Below are positions 48,895-58,964 of a stretch of DNA of 64,000 nt, piece by piece. The notes beneath the pieces are model-generated. The model did no database searches. It was not told the origin of the DNA and saw only the letters and a list, made by a program, of their open reading frames with translations. Position 1 is the stretch's first letter. The number at the start of each line of letters is the position of its first letter. Both the position numbers and the translations under genes were made by a program. Origin of the DNA: Diplonema japonicum (taxonomy: Eukaryota > Euglenozoa > Diplonemea > Diplonemida > Diplonemidae); the NCBI GenBank assembly GCA_964019335.1, contig OZ025653.1, forward strand, positions 124,001-188,000. Direction: 5' to 3'.

Positions 48895-50285
48895 CCTGTG
48901 AGATCATCTGAAAGTGCAGAAAAAAAATTGATTCTTTTTTTTTTAGCTGATTTTATTAGGGTTAAAAAAACAAGCGCTGGAAGGGGCAGGGGGGGAATAG
49001 CTGAAACGAAAAAAAAAGGGGGGGGGAATAGCTATTTTTATTCACAACAAATAATGAAAGCTAAGCCACTCTTTTGAAATAAAAAAAAGAGTCCACTCGA
49101 GGCCTGCAGCCTCGCGACTTTATTTTCCTTCCATACTTTCTTTTTTTTCTTTCTTTTCTTTTTTTCTTTTTAAATCTTATTAAAGACAGTGTCATTAGGC
49201 GTGGATAATTTACATTCTCCTCAATTCTTAATTGTACCCCTACCTGTCCGCTGCGGTTTCTCCTCCCTTGGTGGACTTCTGGTGTAGTGAAAAGTAAAAC
49301 TGAGGGTGAGTAAATAAATAATAAAAAGAATAAGAAGAACGAAACGTGGAAAAGCTGGGTCACAACTCTCCTCTAATTCTCGAGGAAAAATTGTGGAGGG
49401 GAACTAAGCGGGACAAAAAGAGGCTGGGGGGTAGTCTTACCTAGATGTCGATGCCTCGCATGCAGGCTTGCTGCCTGCCTTCCGGCGTTGTGTAAAAAAA
49501 AGAAGAAAAAAAAAACCTTTCCTGAATACATGTCTTGTTGTTCGCACGAGCAAAAAAAGACCTCAAAAAGCTGCTAAAGCTCTTTGCTCGGCAAGTTGCA
49601 TGTAGTTGAAAGATAAGAACATTTCCCTTTAAAAAAAAGAATATTTGTGACACGAAAAAAAAAAAAAAAGATTGGCGCTCTATTTGTTTGTGCGCCACAA
49701 GCGTTATTTCATCTAATAAAAATTACTCATTGCGCCTTAACTAGTTTAGCCCCAACAGAATTGTTAACCGGTGGGGGAAAAAAAAATGGTGGTCTGGTGG
49801 TCAGTTTCTTCTTCTTTTTAAAAAAAAGGGGGGAGAAAATACAAACAGGGGGGGGGGGCACGTCCTTTTTTCTCTCATTCCCCCCCCCCCCCCCCCTTTT
49901 CCTGTATCCAAAAAAGAAAAAAATATATGAGTTAAAGGAGGTTTTTGTTGAGACCCTTGTTCTCACCCGCTACCCCCCTTCAACAGCGGTTCCTTTTTCC
50001 TTAATGAAATCAATATAGAGCAAGAACGCTGTGATATGGGTTCGCCTTTCGGGGACCTTCCGCTATTTCTTCTTCTTTCTTTTTTTTCTTCTTCTTTTGG
50101 TAATCTTCTTTCAGTCCTTTTCAGCCGTCAGTCTCAGCCTCCTACCAAAGCCGAGAGGTGCCAGGTTCTTGAAAGAAGGAAAAGAAGAAATGAAATGCAA
50201 CAAGGAAAAAACGAAAACGAAAATAAAAAGGGGCGGATATCCCCTCTTCTCGCATTTACTTCCCTTTCGTTTTCTTTTTCTTTCT
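48895..50285. other. Low-complexity spacer with a hairpin-repeat copy
   Basis: A/T-rich and purine/pyrimidine-rich spacer between the ion-channel gene and the small candidate gene at 48616-48894. It contains a diverged copy of the hairpin repeat (49527-49657), a GAGTTAAAGGAGG word at 49929 and several homopolymers (C run near 49879-49896). A patch at 50100-50285 lies just past the channel stop and is probably its 3' untranslated region. Confidence 0.5.
49527..49657. repeat. Hairpin repeat family, copy 2 (diverged)
   Basis: Shares TTGTTGTTCGCACGAGCAAA, the AAAAAGCTGC centre and GCAAGTTGCATGTAGTTG with the copies at 37094 and 55575, with indels. Bases that form the stem (CGAGCAAAAAA with TTTGCTCGG) are largely kept although the loop differs. 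Confidence 0.6.
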
Positions 50286-52198
50286 TCATGGACCTACCAA
50301 GGGGCTGCTCCTGCGGTGGGTTTTCAAAAAGAAGGGAAATACAAAACATACACTTTGTAAAAACGGCCCCCTCTTGGGAGTGGCCCTCGTCAATAGGCGA
50401 TGAAGGCGAAAAATACGCCGGTGGGGCAGGAGGGAGTGGGGGGAGGGGGGGGGACTGTTCCTCCATCTCGGCGTAGCTCTCTTCTTCTTCCTCTTCCTTG
50501 TCGTCTTCATGTTGGAATACAGCACTGGGGATTGAAAATGTGTATCGAAAAAAAAAAAGTCACTCACCTTTTGTCTCCTTCAGTCTCCCCAAACGCCACT
50601 GCAAGTTGTTCTTCAAGAGTGGGGTACCTGTGAAAATCAAAAACCCACAACTTCTTCCATACTGTTCCATAGCGTGCCTTCGCATCTCGGTGGCCATCTC
50701 AGGGTTTGCAAGCATTAATAGCTGTTTTTTTTTTTTTTTTTCCCCTCGACTTTTTGTTTCATACTCTGAAGTCTTCCGCTTTCAGCATGAAAAGATCGCA
50801 AAACTCCCTCGTTCTGATGGTCGCCGAACGCTTGCTTCTGCACAACAAGGCGATCTCCCCAAAATGCTGTCCTTCTTTCAGCGTGCACACCGTCTTCTCT
50901 ATGAGGGTGCCGTCTTCCAAAGGGAAGTCAATGATGACCTCCAGCGAGCCTTTCGAGATGAAGTACATCTCCTTCCCCATCTCACCTTTCGTCACAACAC
51001 GCGTGTTCGGGAGGCACACCAACGGCCGCAGCACAATCGCCAGCTGCCGAAAGAACTGTTCATTCGCGCCCTCAAATAGCGGGACCTTCGCCATCATGTC
51101 TTTGCAGATAAAGGACGAGATCTCTATCTTCAGATACTGCGGCAGGTCGTTGACGGTCGCGACGGAGTCAATGCCCTGCCTTGAGCGCCACATGAAGTCA
51201 TAGTAGGACCGCACCTTGTTGGACAGCTTGGGTGGGACTGCCCGAAGGTGGAAGAACTCATTGATGTGCTCTATCTTCTGTCGGTACCCGTTCTCGATGG
51301 TGTCGAGGTTCAGCACGATGCTGCCCACTGTGCCGATCACAACCACGTACATCACGACCCCCACCGACACCACGATGAACGAGAACAGCGACTCAATCGC
51401 AGTGTGCGGCACCGTCCCTCCGTAGCCCACCATCGTCACAAGTGCCCAGTAGTAGGCTTGAAAGTACTTATCCCACATGGACCATAGCACTTCGTTGTTG
51501 AAGTCGTTGAGGCCGACCCATTTGCTGGCTTGGCTCCATCCTTCTAAACGTATAACCTCCAACCACAGGCAGGCGATCCAGTGCGCAGTCAGGAAAAAGA
51601 GAAAGACAAACTTCCCCAACCTAATAAGCGACGGGTTTATATCAGTGAGATTCTTCTCCATTCTGCCCCAGTAGAAGTTGAGGCGGAAAAATCGAACCAA
51701 CTTGTTCAACCGAAGGAGTCGTGTCTCTTGGCTGTTGCCCTCGGCAAGGAGGAAGAATAGGTCCAGAGGGAGGGCACCAACGACATCAATGGTGAACCAG
51801 CCTCGTAGGTATTTCTGCCGGATGAGTGTGTGGATGTTGACCTGAACGCCTTCTTCCTCGAAAGGGAGGTAGAAGTTAAACAGGACTTCTAAGATGAAAA
51901 GCGTGTCGCCAGCATACTCAAACGTCGCCAGCAGGATCTCAGCTAGCTTGTAGCTTGGCCATGCGCCTCGTGCCACGAATACTGCAAAGGGTGCTGCAAA
52001 CATGTTGTAAACAGCAAATAGAAGTAGGATCGTTTGCCACTTCACCTGCTCCTTGCACAAGAACCCGGAGAATAAATCTGCGAGATCTAGGTCGGGCCGC
52101 TTGTAATCCACCGTCCGGGCATAGAACCCCAGATCCACCTCTTGTGCCTTTGAGTTGTGGTACATCACCAAGGCCTTCCGAAAGACTTCCCTCATCAT
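50286..52198 (-). CDS. Voltage-sensor-type K+ channel with cyclic-nucleotide-binding domain
   Basis: Exons 50765-52198, 50663-50721, 50568-50627, 50354-50524 and 50286-50310. Introns are 50722-50764 (43 nt), 50628-50662 (35), 50525-50567 (43) and 50311-50353 (43). About 582 residues result. Six transmembrane helices span about 55-300. S4 has regularly spaced basic residues (TRLLRLNKLVRFFRLNF). The pore filter is VTMVGYGGTVP (GYG at 258-260), typical of K+-selective KCNH/HCN-like channels rather than CNG cation channels. The C-linker and CNBD cover about 310-478, with FGEIALLCRSKRSATIRT at 446-463. The acidic and proline-rich tail is in exon 4. The last exon is the least certain. Reading through the final intron gives an implausible Phe-rich tail ending at 50134. 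The channel would be a target for the cyclic nucleotides made by the cyclases encoded in this window. Confidence 0.88.
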
Positions 52199-53294
52199 CT
52201 CTGACTACTGTCTTTCCTTTTTTTCTTTTTTCTTTTTCTTTTTTGATTTTCCACGATCCTTCTTTGTCACATATTGCAGCACCGCCCCTTCCCCCTCCCC
52301 CTCTTCAAAAGCCCTGGTTTTTTTTTTTTCTTTTTTTTTTCTTTCCCCCCCCCCCCGAATAATAAGAATGACAAGAAAAATATATAACAAAAACAAAAAA
52401 ACAAAAAAACGAGAGGAGGCGGGTGGTGTCTCTTTTTGCCAGAAAAGGACAAAAGAACAAGCTGGGTACACAAAAAGAAACAAAAATAAATAAATAAACG
52501 TGACAAAAAAAAAAACGGGGTGCGGTTAGACTTCATAAGAAAAGAATCGCTGTAGGCAATTCCTTTATTTTCTTCTTCCCTCCCTGTGTCAGATCTCTTT
52601 TCACCCCCCCTTATCTATCCCCATGTTTTCTTTTGCGTCTTTTGCAAAGCTCCCATGGACCGCTTTAGCTAAGTGTCACAATGCTGTACTCACCTTCTCA
52701 TTAAAAAAAAACTTAAGTTCGTTATGCCGCACAGAAAGGGAAAGGAGCCATCGAATCCTCTGTACAAGAGTAAACACAGAGCCGGGTGTCGCGACCACAC
52801 CCTGAAGCACTACAGGACAAGGCCGTTTTTCCTTTTTTACACCCCCCCTTTTTTTTCATTCTTTTGTTTCTTTCTCTCCTTTTATTAAAACGTTAAAAAC
52901 TGAACAGAAGAGGAAAAAAAGAAAATAGCTAATTACCAAACAAATTAATCATGAGAAATTCTTTTATCACGGCCATTTCTTTTCTTTTTTTCTTCTTCTT
53001 TTTCTTCCTTTCTTTTTTCTTCTCAGCGAGAGCCGTAGACGGTGAGTATAAAAAAAAAAAATACAGTTTGTAATCATTTGGTAAGTAAGTTTTATTTAAT
53101 AGCTCTTTGGTGTCCCGTATTCTAGGTGATGCCTCTTACTTTGTTACGTCATAGTAAAGTAAGTTTCAATTTCGCCGCTTTTGCCCACGCATAGAAAAAA
53201 AACATTTTTATAAACTGCCCTAAACCTACTAAACATAGTAAAACTGTGGCTTATCAGAGGCTTTCTCTTTTTTTTTCTTCCCCCCCCTCCCCAC
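52199..53294. other. Spacer between phosphatase and channel genes
   Basis: Mostly A/T and C/T low complexity. The one coding-like patch (about 52620-52830) reads on the plus strand and is listed separately. A balanced A/T stretch at 53060-53230 shows nothing recognisable. Confidence 0.5.
52724..52888 (+). CDS. Plus-strand protein-like fragment, possible gene remnant
   Basis: From ATG 52724 about 34 codons read like conserved basic protein (MPHRKGKEPSNPLYKSKH, then GCRDHTLKHYRTRP). The frame then dissolves into F/P/S encoded by a T/C tract before a stop at 52888. The basic, HxxxHYRTR-containing start faintly recalls the N-terminus of Bud20/ZNF593-type ribosome-biogenesis proteins. I am not sure of this, and the zinc finger that would confirm it is absent. 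No splice donor follows. It may be a truncated duplicate inserted opposite to the gene array. Confidence 0.3.
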   Translation: MPHRKGKEPSNPLYKSKHRAGCRDHTLKHYRTRPFFLFYTPPFFSFFCFFLSFY

Positions 53295-54182
53295 TCAACA
53301 CACTGATCGCTTTTTAGAGACATAATTGCTATTAGGGGGCCTCTCTGTGTATAATGTTCTGACGATCAGCTCATCGATCCAATCTGCATCGCCGAGCCAG
53401 TACAGTTCTACAGTGTGGAGCTCCATCTTGCCACCTAGCCCGGCATCGAGCGTGAGGTAAGGGTTTGCAGAGTGGTACCGCGCCTCATATGCCTTGGAGA
53501 GCGTCGCTTCCATCCGTTGGGAAAGGGTTAGACAAGGTATGGGGTCGCTGAGGCCCAGGGCTTCAACACGCTCCCATAGGGTAAAGGGTAGTTCCTGTGT
53601 GCGGATATTCGCAGCAGGGGACATGTAACCTCTTAAGGAGACTTCATGTTCCTTCAGTTGTTCCAAGAAACCTCTATTAGGATGGACGATAGGCCGGCGG
53701 GTCTTGACGTGAGCGTAGGCAGCACGAAGAGGCATTCCATGGTATTTCATCAGGTATGCAATGCAGCAGCAGCTTCCTCGTGACACACCCGCTCTGCAGT
53801 GCACGAGGATCTTTCCTTTGAATTCTTTTGCGTCCAAGATGTGCTTGAAACCTATTTCTAGAATATCGGTCATTCTGGTGCTGGGTGTGTCTTTTATTAA
53901 AATCTGCTTGAGTTTCATTTCCGCCTCGACCTCTTCTGGTAGGCCGCGTTTCGTCAATGTTAGAATATGGGTGATGCCCTTTTCCTTCAGCAATTCCAAA
54001 TCCCTTGCACACGCGAGGTTTCCCAGGTACAGGTATTCTGTCAGCTGTGAACAGTTCGCTTGTACCTTCAACACACCGGGGATTGCTTTTAGGGTGTTGT
54101 CTGTAACTTCCACCCAAGCAGGGTCCCATTTCTTTATGTCTAAATTGTAAGTTTGCTCTATAGGTGGCTGTGGGGTCGCCAT
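53295..54182 (-). CDS. Dual-specificity protein phosphatase
   Basis: 295 residues from ATG 54182. The catalytic domain at about 45-185 starts with LTEYLYLGNLACARDL and THILTLT. A likely general acid is D98 (LIKDTPSTRM). The P-loop is VHCRAGVSRGSCCCIAYLM (C129, R135), an intact HCxxGxxR motif. The conserved recruiting region PNRGFLEQL follows. Family members remove phosphate from Ser/Thr and Tyr residues of MAP kinases and related proteins. A C-terminal extension of about 110 residues has no domain I recognise. It contains VSLRGYMSPAANI and GLGGKMELHTVELYWLGD. No intron is needed. The upstream region is purine-rich, so the leader acceptor is unclear. Confidence 0.9.
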   Translation of the reverse strand: MATPQPPIEQTYNLDIKKWDPAWVEVTDNTLKAIPGVLKVQANCSQLTEYLYLGNLACARDLELLKEKGITHILTLTKRGLPEEVEAEMKLKQILIKDTPSTRMTDILEIGFKHILDAKEFKGKILVHCRAGVSRGSCCCIAYLMKYHGMPLRAAYAHVKTRRPIVHPNRGFLEQLKEHEVSLRGYMSPAANIRTQELPFTLWERVEALGLSDPIPCLTLSQRMEATLSKAYEARYHSANPYLTLDAGLGGKMELHTVELYWLGDADWIDELIVRTLYTERPPNSNYVSKKRSVC

Positions 54183-54617
54183 GTATTTTATTTATTTTCT
54201 TTCCCTCTCGCTTTCTCTCCCTTTTCTTTTCTCGCCACCCTCCCTTACCTCCTTTGTTTTTGTTATATTTTCTTTTTTTTTTTTAAAAATATAGAAATAT
54301 AAAAAAAAAAAGAGGGTTGCCGATAAAAAAAGCAAAAAAAAGCGGGGGGGATAAATCTGACGAAAGAAAAACCTTTCTTTTCTTTTCTTTTCTTTTCTTT
54401 TTTTCTCTGCATATCGCAACATGCTGCCTCTTTTGTTGTTTCGTTGTTCTCGCTTTTTTCTTTTGCTCCCACTTTCAGATGATTCTTTAGAAAGAAAAAA
54501 AAAGGGGGGGGGGAAGGGAAGCACAGGTTTATTATTCACCACCAAGAAAAAAAAAAAGAAGAAAAAAAAAGAGGAACGGCTGTTTTTCCCCAAACATGGC
54601 AAAATGACTCCTCTGGG

Positions 54618-54701
54618 TCATCTTGTGCCCCCGCCTAAATAGCTTTCTGACGAAAATTCTTTTGGGTGCGGCCGGTTCTTCAAAAAGCCACTGTGCGTCA
54701 T
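54618..54701 (-). CDS. Weak candidate micro-ORF, 27 residues
   Basis: The ATG at 54701 follows AACGGTTTGGTTAG|AGGTG. The 27-residue frame reads MTHSGFLKNRPHPKEFSS, then ESYLGGGTR and stops. It looks protein-like against a low-complexity background, but too short to judge. It could be a gene remnant or a first exon whose donor I cannot find. Confidence 0.2.
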   Translation of the reverse strand: MTHSGFLKNRPHPKEFSSESYLGGGTR

Positions 54702-55574
54702 CACCTCTAACCAAACCGTTAAAGCACGAGATGCGCCGAATGTGAGAAGTGACACACACAATTATCTTTTCTACTTTTTCTTAATTTCTAATTTCTCTGG
54801 GAAGGGGGGAGTAGTAGTAAAAAACTTCGTCAAGAAATGGTTTTTTTTTACTCTTTTCTTCTTTTAAAAAAAAACCCCCCCCCATCACTTCTTGACTATA
54901 AAATGCTGCGTTTTACAGTATCCTAAGAAGAAAAAAAAAAGAGACAAAAAAAAAAAGAAGAAAGGGGGTGAAAAGGAAAGCAAGGAAGAAGAAGGGGAAA
55001 AAAAAAAAAAAAAAATGCCCCATAATAGGAAGTAACTTAAAGAAGTAAAAAGAAATACATAACTGGATAGTAGTGATAAAAGCGGGTAAGGAAAGAGGGA
55101 AGGAGAAGAGGGCTTGAAGAAAGAAGGAAAAAAAATATACGACGAAAGGAGACAGAAAGCACTTTACATTTTTCTTCTTTTCTCCATGTCTTCGTTTCGA
55201 GAGAGTGGGAAGAAAAGAAAAAAAAGGGTGTCCTTGAAGGGAACCTGCAGTATGTGACAGGATCGCCTAAAAAGAAAAAAGAAAAAAAAGGGGGGGAGGA
55301 GAGAAAAGGAGAACAGTAACCCCAGAACCGGTGTTTGAGGGGCCTCCCTTGACGTCCGCCCTAAAAAGAAAAAAAATAACTATTTATTAAATAAAAATCA
55401 GATTACCTGATTTTTTACGAGGAATTTTCTTTTTCACGAGTAGTTGAATTTCACGAGCGAAGCGAGTGACCTGTAGAAGGATGAGCCCATCAATGCTACC
55501 ACTACTCTTTTTAGCAATAACAATTCATTATCAATATATTGTTTTTCTTGTTCATGCAAAAAAAAAAAATAATT

Positions 55575-55701
55575 CTTTATGACTATATGTCTTTGTTGTT
55601 CGCACGAGCAAAAAAGGTTTTTAAAAAGCTGCGAAAGTTTTTTGCTCGGCACAAGTTGCATGTAGTTATAAAATCATTTTTTGAAAGATAAATATTTGTA
55701 A

Positions 55702-55705
<4 letters not shown>
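55575..55705. repeat. Hairpin repeat family, copy 3
   Basis: Nearly identical to 37094-37225: the same TATGACTATATGTCTTTG start, the CGAGCAAAAAAGG / TTTTTTGCTCGG complementary pair, and the same AAAATCATTTTTTGAAAGAT end, followed by a long poly-A. Confidence 0.65.
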
Positions 55706-55742
<37 letters not shown>

Positions 55743-56345
55743 AGGGGTGTGGTGTAAAGCAACCCCAATTTCTTCTTTTGAAAATAAGAAAAAAAAACCC
55801 CCCAAAGCCGCAACAGGCAAGGTAAGAATAACAATAAAATAAAGTAAAAAGAAAATAAAAAATAAAAAACTATGGGGCAATAGTGGATCTTTCAGAAAAA
55901 AAAAAAGCTTGAAACTAACCCTGGGGAGGGGATTGGGATAAAAGGGAAACACAATAAGTATGAGAAACAACAAGAAAGGGCTTTTCTAAGGTAGGAGAGG
56001 GGCATTTTGTCTTGCTGGAACATGTGACAAAATGCTGTTTTTTTTTTTTTTTTTTTTTTTTTTTTTGTCTGTCGCGCAAAAAAAAAAGCTCCCCCCAAAA
56101 AAAGAGAATAACCGGGAAAAAATTAATGTGTGTGTGTGTGTGGGGAGGGGGAAATGGGTAAAAAAAAAAAAAAAAAAAGAGAGAGAGAGTATGATTCATA
56201 GGGTAATTCTTTTCTTCTTTTTTCTTCTGTCACACACAGCGCGGTTTATAACCACTCTCAATTACATTTACAGAACGTACGGAATTTGCCAATGGTCTTG
56301 CGTCTGTAGCGCACTAAATACCCTGAACAAAAAAAAAAAAAAAAA

Positions 56346-56530
56346 AGAGGAACTGGCCGTTGTTTGTACGTGCCGGGAGGTCCGCGTATTGGACCAGATC
56401 ATCCCAGTCTAGTGCCGTCATATTTTGTTTGTACGTGCCGGGTAAAACCTGGAGAAGTTTGTCAACCCGAAACACGTTGCCAACGTTCCCCTTTTGTTTA
56501 GACAAGTCAAAGACTCGTTCTTGCAAAAAA
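56346..56530. repeat. Dispersed repeat family B, copy 2 with internal duplication
   Basis: Matches 42047-42165 but carries an extra segment of about 63 nt after the first TTGTTTGTACGTGCCGGG. That 17-nt word is present again at the end of the insert, so the insert is flanked by a direct repeat. The rest (AAAACCTGGAGAAGTTTGTC and the AAAGACTCGTTCTTGC end) is shared. Confidence 0.65.
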
Positions 56531-57180
56531 AAAAAAAAAAAAAAAACTTCAATTAGGCGTAATTGATATCATAGCACGAGCTGTTTGTATTTTCTTTTTT
56601 TCCCCCCTTTCTTTTTCTGAAAAGAAGAACCCTTAGAATACCGATACACAGACCTTTTTCTTTTTTTTAAATCTTTTTCTTTTCTTTCTTTTTCCTTTTT
56701 AAAAATTCGCTTTCAATTTTGGTTTAAAAGTGATGAGAGAATGGGGAGAAGACAAAAAGGCATAGAGTAGAAAAAAAAAAACTTTGAAAAAAGACCAGAA
56801 AAATTCCGCCAGAAAGGAAGGAAGGAGAAGAGAGGAGATCAAAACAAAAACAAAAAAAAAGAGAGATAAAATATTGAATTTTATGAACTCTAAAAAAGAG
56901 AGTACCTTGTGGGTCTTCTCTCTTTTTTTTTTTTTTTTTTTTTTTTTTTCTTTCTTTTCTCCCCCCTCGTTTCTCGTTACTGAATAAAAATCTGGAAAGG
57001 TTTCTTTTCCTTCTTTTTTTCTTTTTTTTTTTTTTTATTTCACTCTTTTGAAATTTGTTTCACGCTTTGTAGCCTTTTGACAAAAAAAATACTTAAGTTC
57101 ATCCCAACTGTCTTCCAAGTACATAGTACATGAATAGTTGAGGGAGGAGTCAGCCCTCTTCTCTCACGAACCTATTCAGC

Positions 57181-57373
57181 ATGTCAAAGGCCGACAAGGT
57201 AATTGCAGCAACGTGAAATATAACTACTTACCAAGGAAAGCCCCACCGTCCCCAAGGTTCCACATTCAACCATCTCGGCCCTGCGGGCCCTCGACAGCAA
57301 AACATGGACACCTCAGACCCCGGACCTGGGAGGTAACCGTAAAGTCACTTCCTTATTGGCAGTAAACAAGTAA
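57181..57373 (+). CDS. Plus-strand mini-gene with two tiny introns, about 41 residues
   Basis: The ATG at 57181 follows a strong acceptor-like stretch (CTCTTCTCTCACG then CTATTCAG). Exons 57181-57198, 57236-57332 and 57363-57373 join over introns of 37 nt (57199-57235, donor GTAATT, internal TATAACTAC, acceptor ACCAAG) and 30 nt (57333-57362, acceptor TTGGCAG). They make a clean frame: MSKADKESPTVPKVPHST, then ISALRALDSKTWTPQTPDL and GVNK. The last exon overlaps a GTAAGC donor, so the gene may continue further. It opposes all neighbours, which makes it notable. No family recognised. Codon use resembles the real genes here. Confidence 0.45.
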
Positions 57374-57563
57374 GCTTTTTTTTTTCTTTTTTCTTTTTTC
57401 TTTTTTTTTCTCCCTTTCCCTTTTTTTTTTTATATCCCCTGTTCTTACACCACCTACATACCACAAAAAAAAAAAAAAAAAAAAAAAAAAAGGGAATGGA
57501 TTTCCTGGCCAGACTGATAAATGAGGGGGAAAAAAAAAAGAAAAAAAAAAAAAAAACACAAGC

Positions 57564-58685
57564 CTAAAAGTCGAGGTGAGTTAAGTCTTGATGAGATGCA
57601 GCAGTAGAAGAAGTTGGAGTGGCGTACTGTGTAAAAGTACGATGGGGGCCTGCAGGGCCCATGCCGCCCGAGACGGCTGGCCGGTACCGCCTCCGCGCTT
57701 CAGCTGCTGGGACCCGACCGGGTGACGAAGGGCTCTGTGTGTGCCAGTGGTAGGTAGGTGATTGCTGTTGAGTGGGCTGACTCAGAGAAGGATGTGAAGA
57801 GTGGGATGTGCCACCCTCCAGCTCTTGGATTCGTGCCCTCAGCCTGCTGTTCTCTTCCTGCAGCCTTGTCGAGGCAGAGTTGCCACCAGAGTTGTCCAGC
57901 CCGCTAAGGACCCCGACACTGGGTGGCGCCCCTAGCGCTGATTTCACATTTGGGAAGGCTGCGTAAACATTATTCAGATAAGCGACGACCTCCTTGTCGT
58001 ACTCCAGGAACTGTTCTCTGATATTGTCGATCTCGATGTTCTGGTCTCCGATTGCCTGCCGCAGCGCGTCCTTGCATGTGCTCAGCTGGTCCTCTAGGTG
58101 CCGTATCCTGTCCCGCTGCCCATCGTCACCTGCGTCGTAGTCCGAGTGCCCGCTGCTTTTTTTTATTTGCTTCTTGCTTGGTATCGGTTCGATGAAAAAA
58201 GAAAAATCGAATTCTCCATCCTTCCATCCTTTCGGCGGCTGCAGCCTGTGGAGCAACGTGCACCCTTCGTCAAGGGGGTCCGGCTTCACGGGCAGAGCGT
58301 GAGATTCGGTCAGATGGAAGTAAAGACGCTTCAGGATCTTCACAATGATATTGCGGTCGCGCTTCCCGCCTAGTGGGCGGAAGAAGTAGTCGAACTCGCT
58401 CGGCACGCTCAGCAGCGCGTCGTCGTCCTCGTTGACGAAGACCTCTTGGATCGCTGTTATCTTGAAGCCACGGAGGATCCGGTTGCCCACAGAGCACGAG
58501 TACAAAGACTCCGGGCACAGCACCAACACGTGCTCTTCCTTCCTCTTCGCACCATCCACCACGCTCGTCACCACCACCTTTCCCATCCAGTGCATCATTG
58601 CGTTGTTCAGGTCTTTGAACTCCGGCATCAACTCAGGAGGAACTCCTTTGAGGATCGGAAGCCCGCTGCGCTGATCCTTCACCAT
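57564..58685 (-). CDS. PH-like domain and coiled-coil protein
   Basis: 373 residues from ATG 58685 (CACCATGG context). The likely acceptor is CTCCAGACAG about 14 nt upstream. Residues 30-150 have alternating beta-strand character like a PH or myosin-TH1-type lipid-binding domain (GKVVVTSVVDGAKRKEEHVL; SLYSCSVGNRILRGFKI). A Trp/Phe-rich strand follows (DGEFDFSFFIEPIPSK), then coiled coil at about 190-300 (RIRHLEDQLSTCKDALRQAI). The end is a disordered P/S/Q-rich tail. The PH-like assignment rests on pattern only. A membrane-associated cytoskeletal adaptor is a reasonable guess. No catalytic motif is present. Confidence 0.78.
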   Translation of the reverse strand: MVKDQRSGLPILKGVPPELMPEFKDLNNAMMHWMGKVVVTSVVDGAKRKEEHVLVLCPESLYSCSVGNRILRGFKITAIQEVFVNEDDDALLSVPSEFDYFFRPLGGKRDRNIIVKILKRLYFHLTESHALPVKPDPLDEGCTLLHRLQPPKGWKDGEFDFSFFIEPIPSKKQIKKSSGHSDYDAGDDGQRDRIRHLEDQLSTCKDALRQAIGDQNIEIDNIREQFLEYDKEVVAYLNNVYAAFPNVKSALGAPPSVGVLSGLDNSGGNSASTRLQEENSRLRARIQELEGGTSHSSHPSLSQPTQQQSPTYHWHTQSPSSPGRVPAAEARRRYRPAVSGGMGPAGPHRTFTQYATPTSSTAASHQDLTHLDF

Positions 58686-58964
58686 GGTGCCGCCGACCCT
58701 GTCTGGAGGGGGTGAGGGGGTTTTCTTTCTTTTTCCCCCCCCCTTTTTTCCTTCTGATTCTTCAAGGTATTCGTTTTTGCGCTTGGGCTTGGCGGGTGCC
58801 GACTGCGGTCAGACAGCGGGCACCACTGAGTTGATAAAAAAGGCCAAAAAACCTGGAGGCCAAATGGTTTGATTAATGGAAAGCTGGTTATGTTGTGTGG
58901 TAAACAATACAAACATTTTTCTATAAAAGTCTATACACGATACGTCACCCTGAACTCACTGAAC

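Larger units (their letters stand above)
54183..57563. other. Long low-complexity spacer with repeats and micro-ORFs
   Basis: The largest spacer in the window. It is dominated by A/T tracts, including A runs near 55701-55740 and 57463-57490, a T run at 56040-56066, a (GT)n stretch near 56128-56142 and TTTTC repeats near 54375. It contains hairpin-repeat copy 3 (55575-55705), family-B copy 2 (56346-56530), a shared A/T cassette near 55380-55445, and two micro-ORFs listed separately (54618-54701 minus; 57181-57373 plus). Confidence 0.5.

Noticed and set aside
50134-50310. Channel C-terminus read through to 50134
   Set aside because: The extension becomes Phe/Leu/Ser-rich low complexity. A 43-nt intron with good borders ends the protein near 50286 instead.
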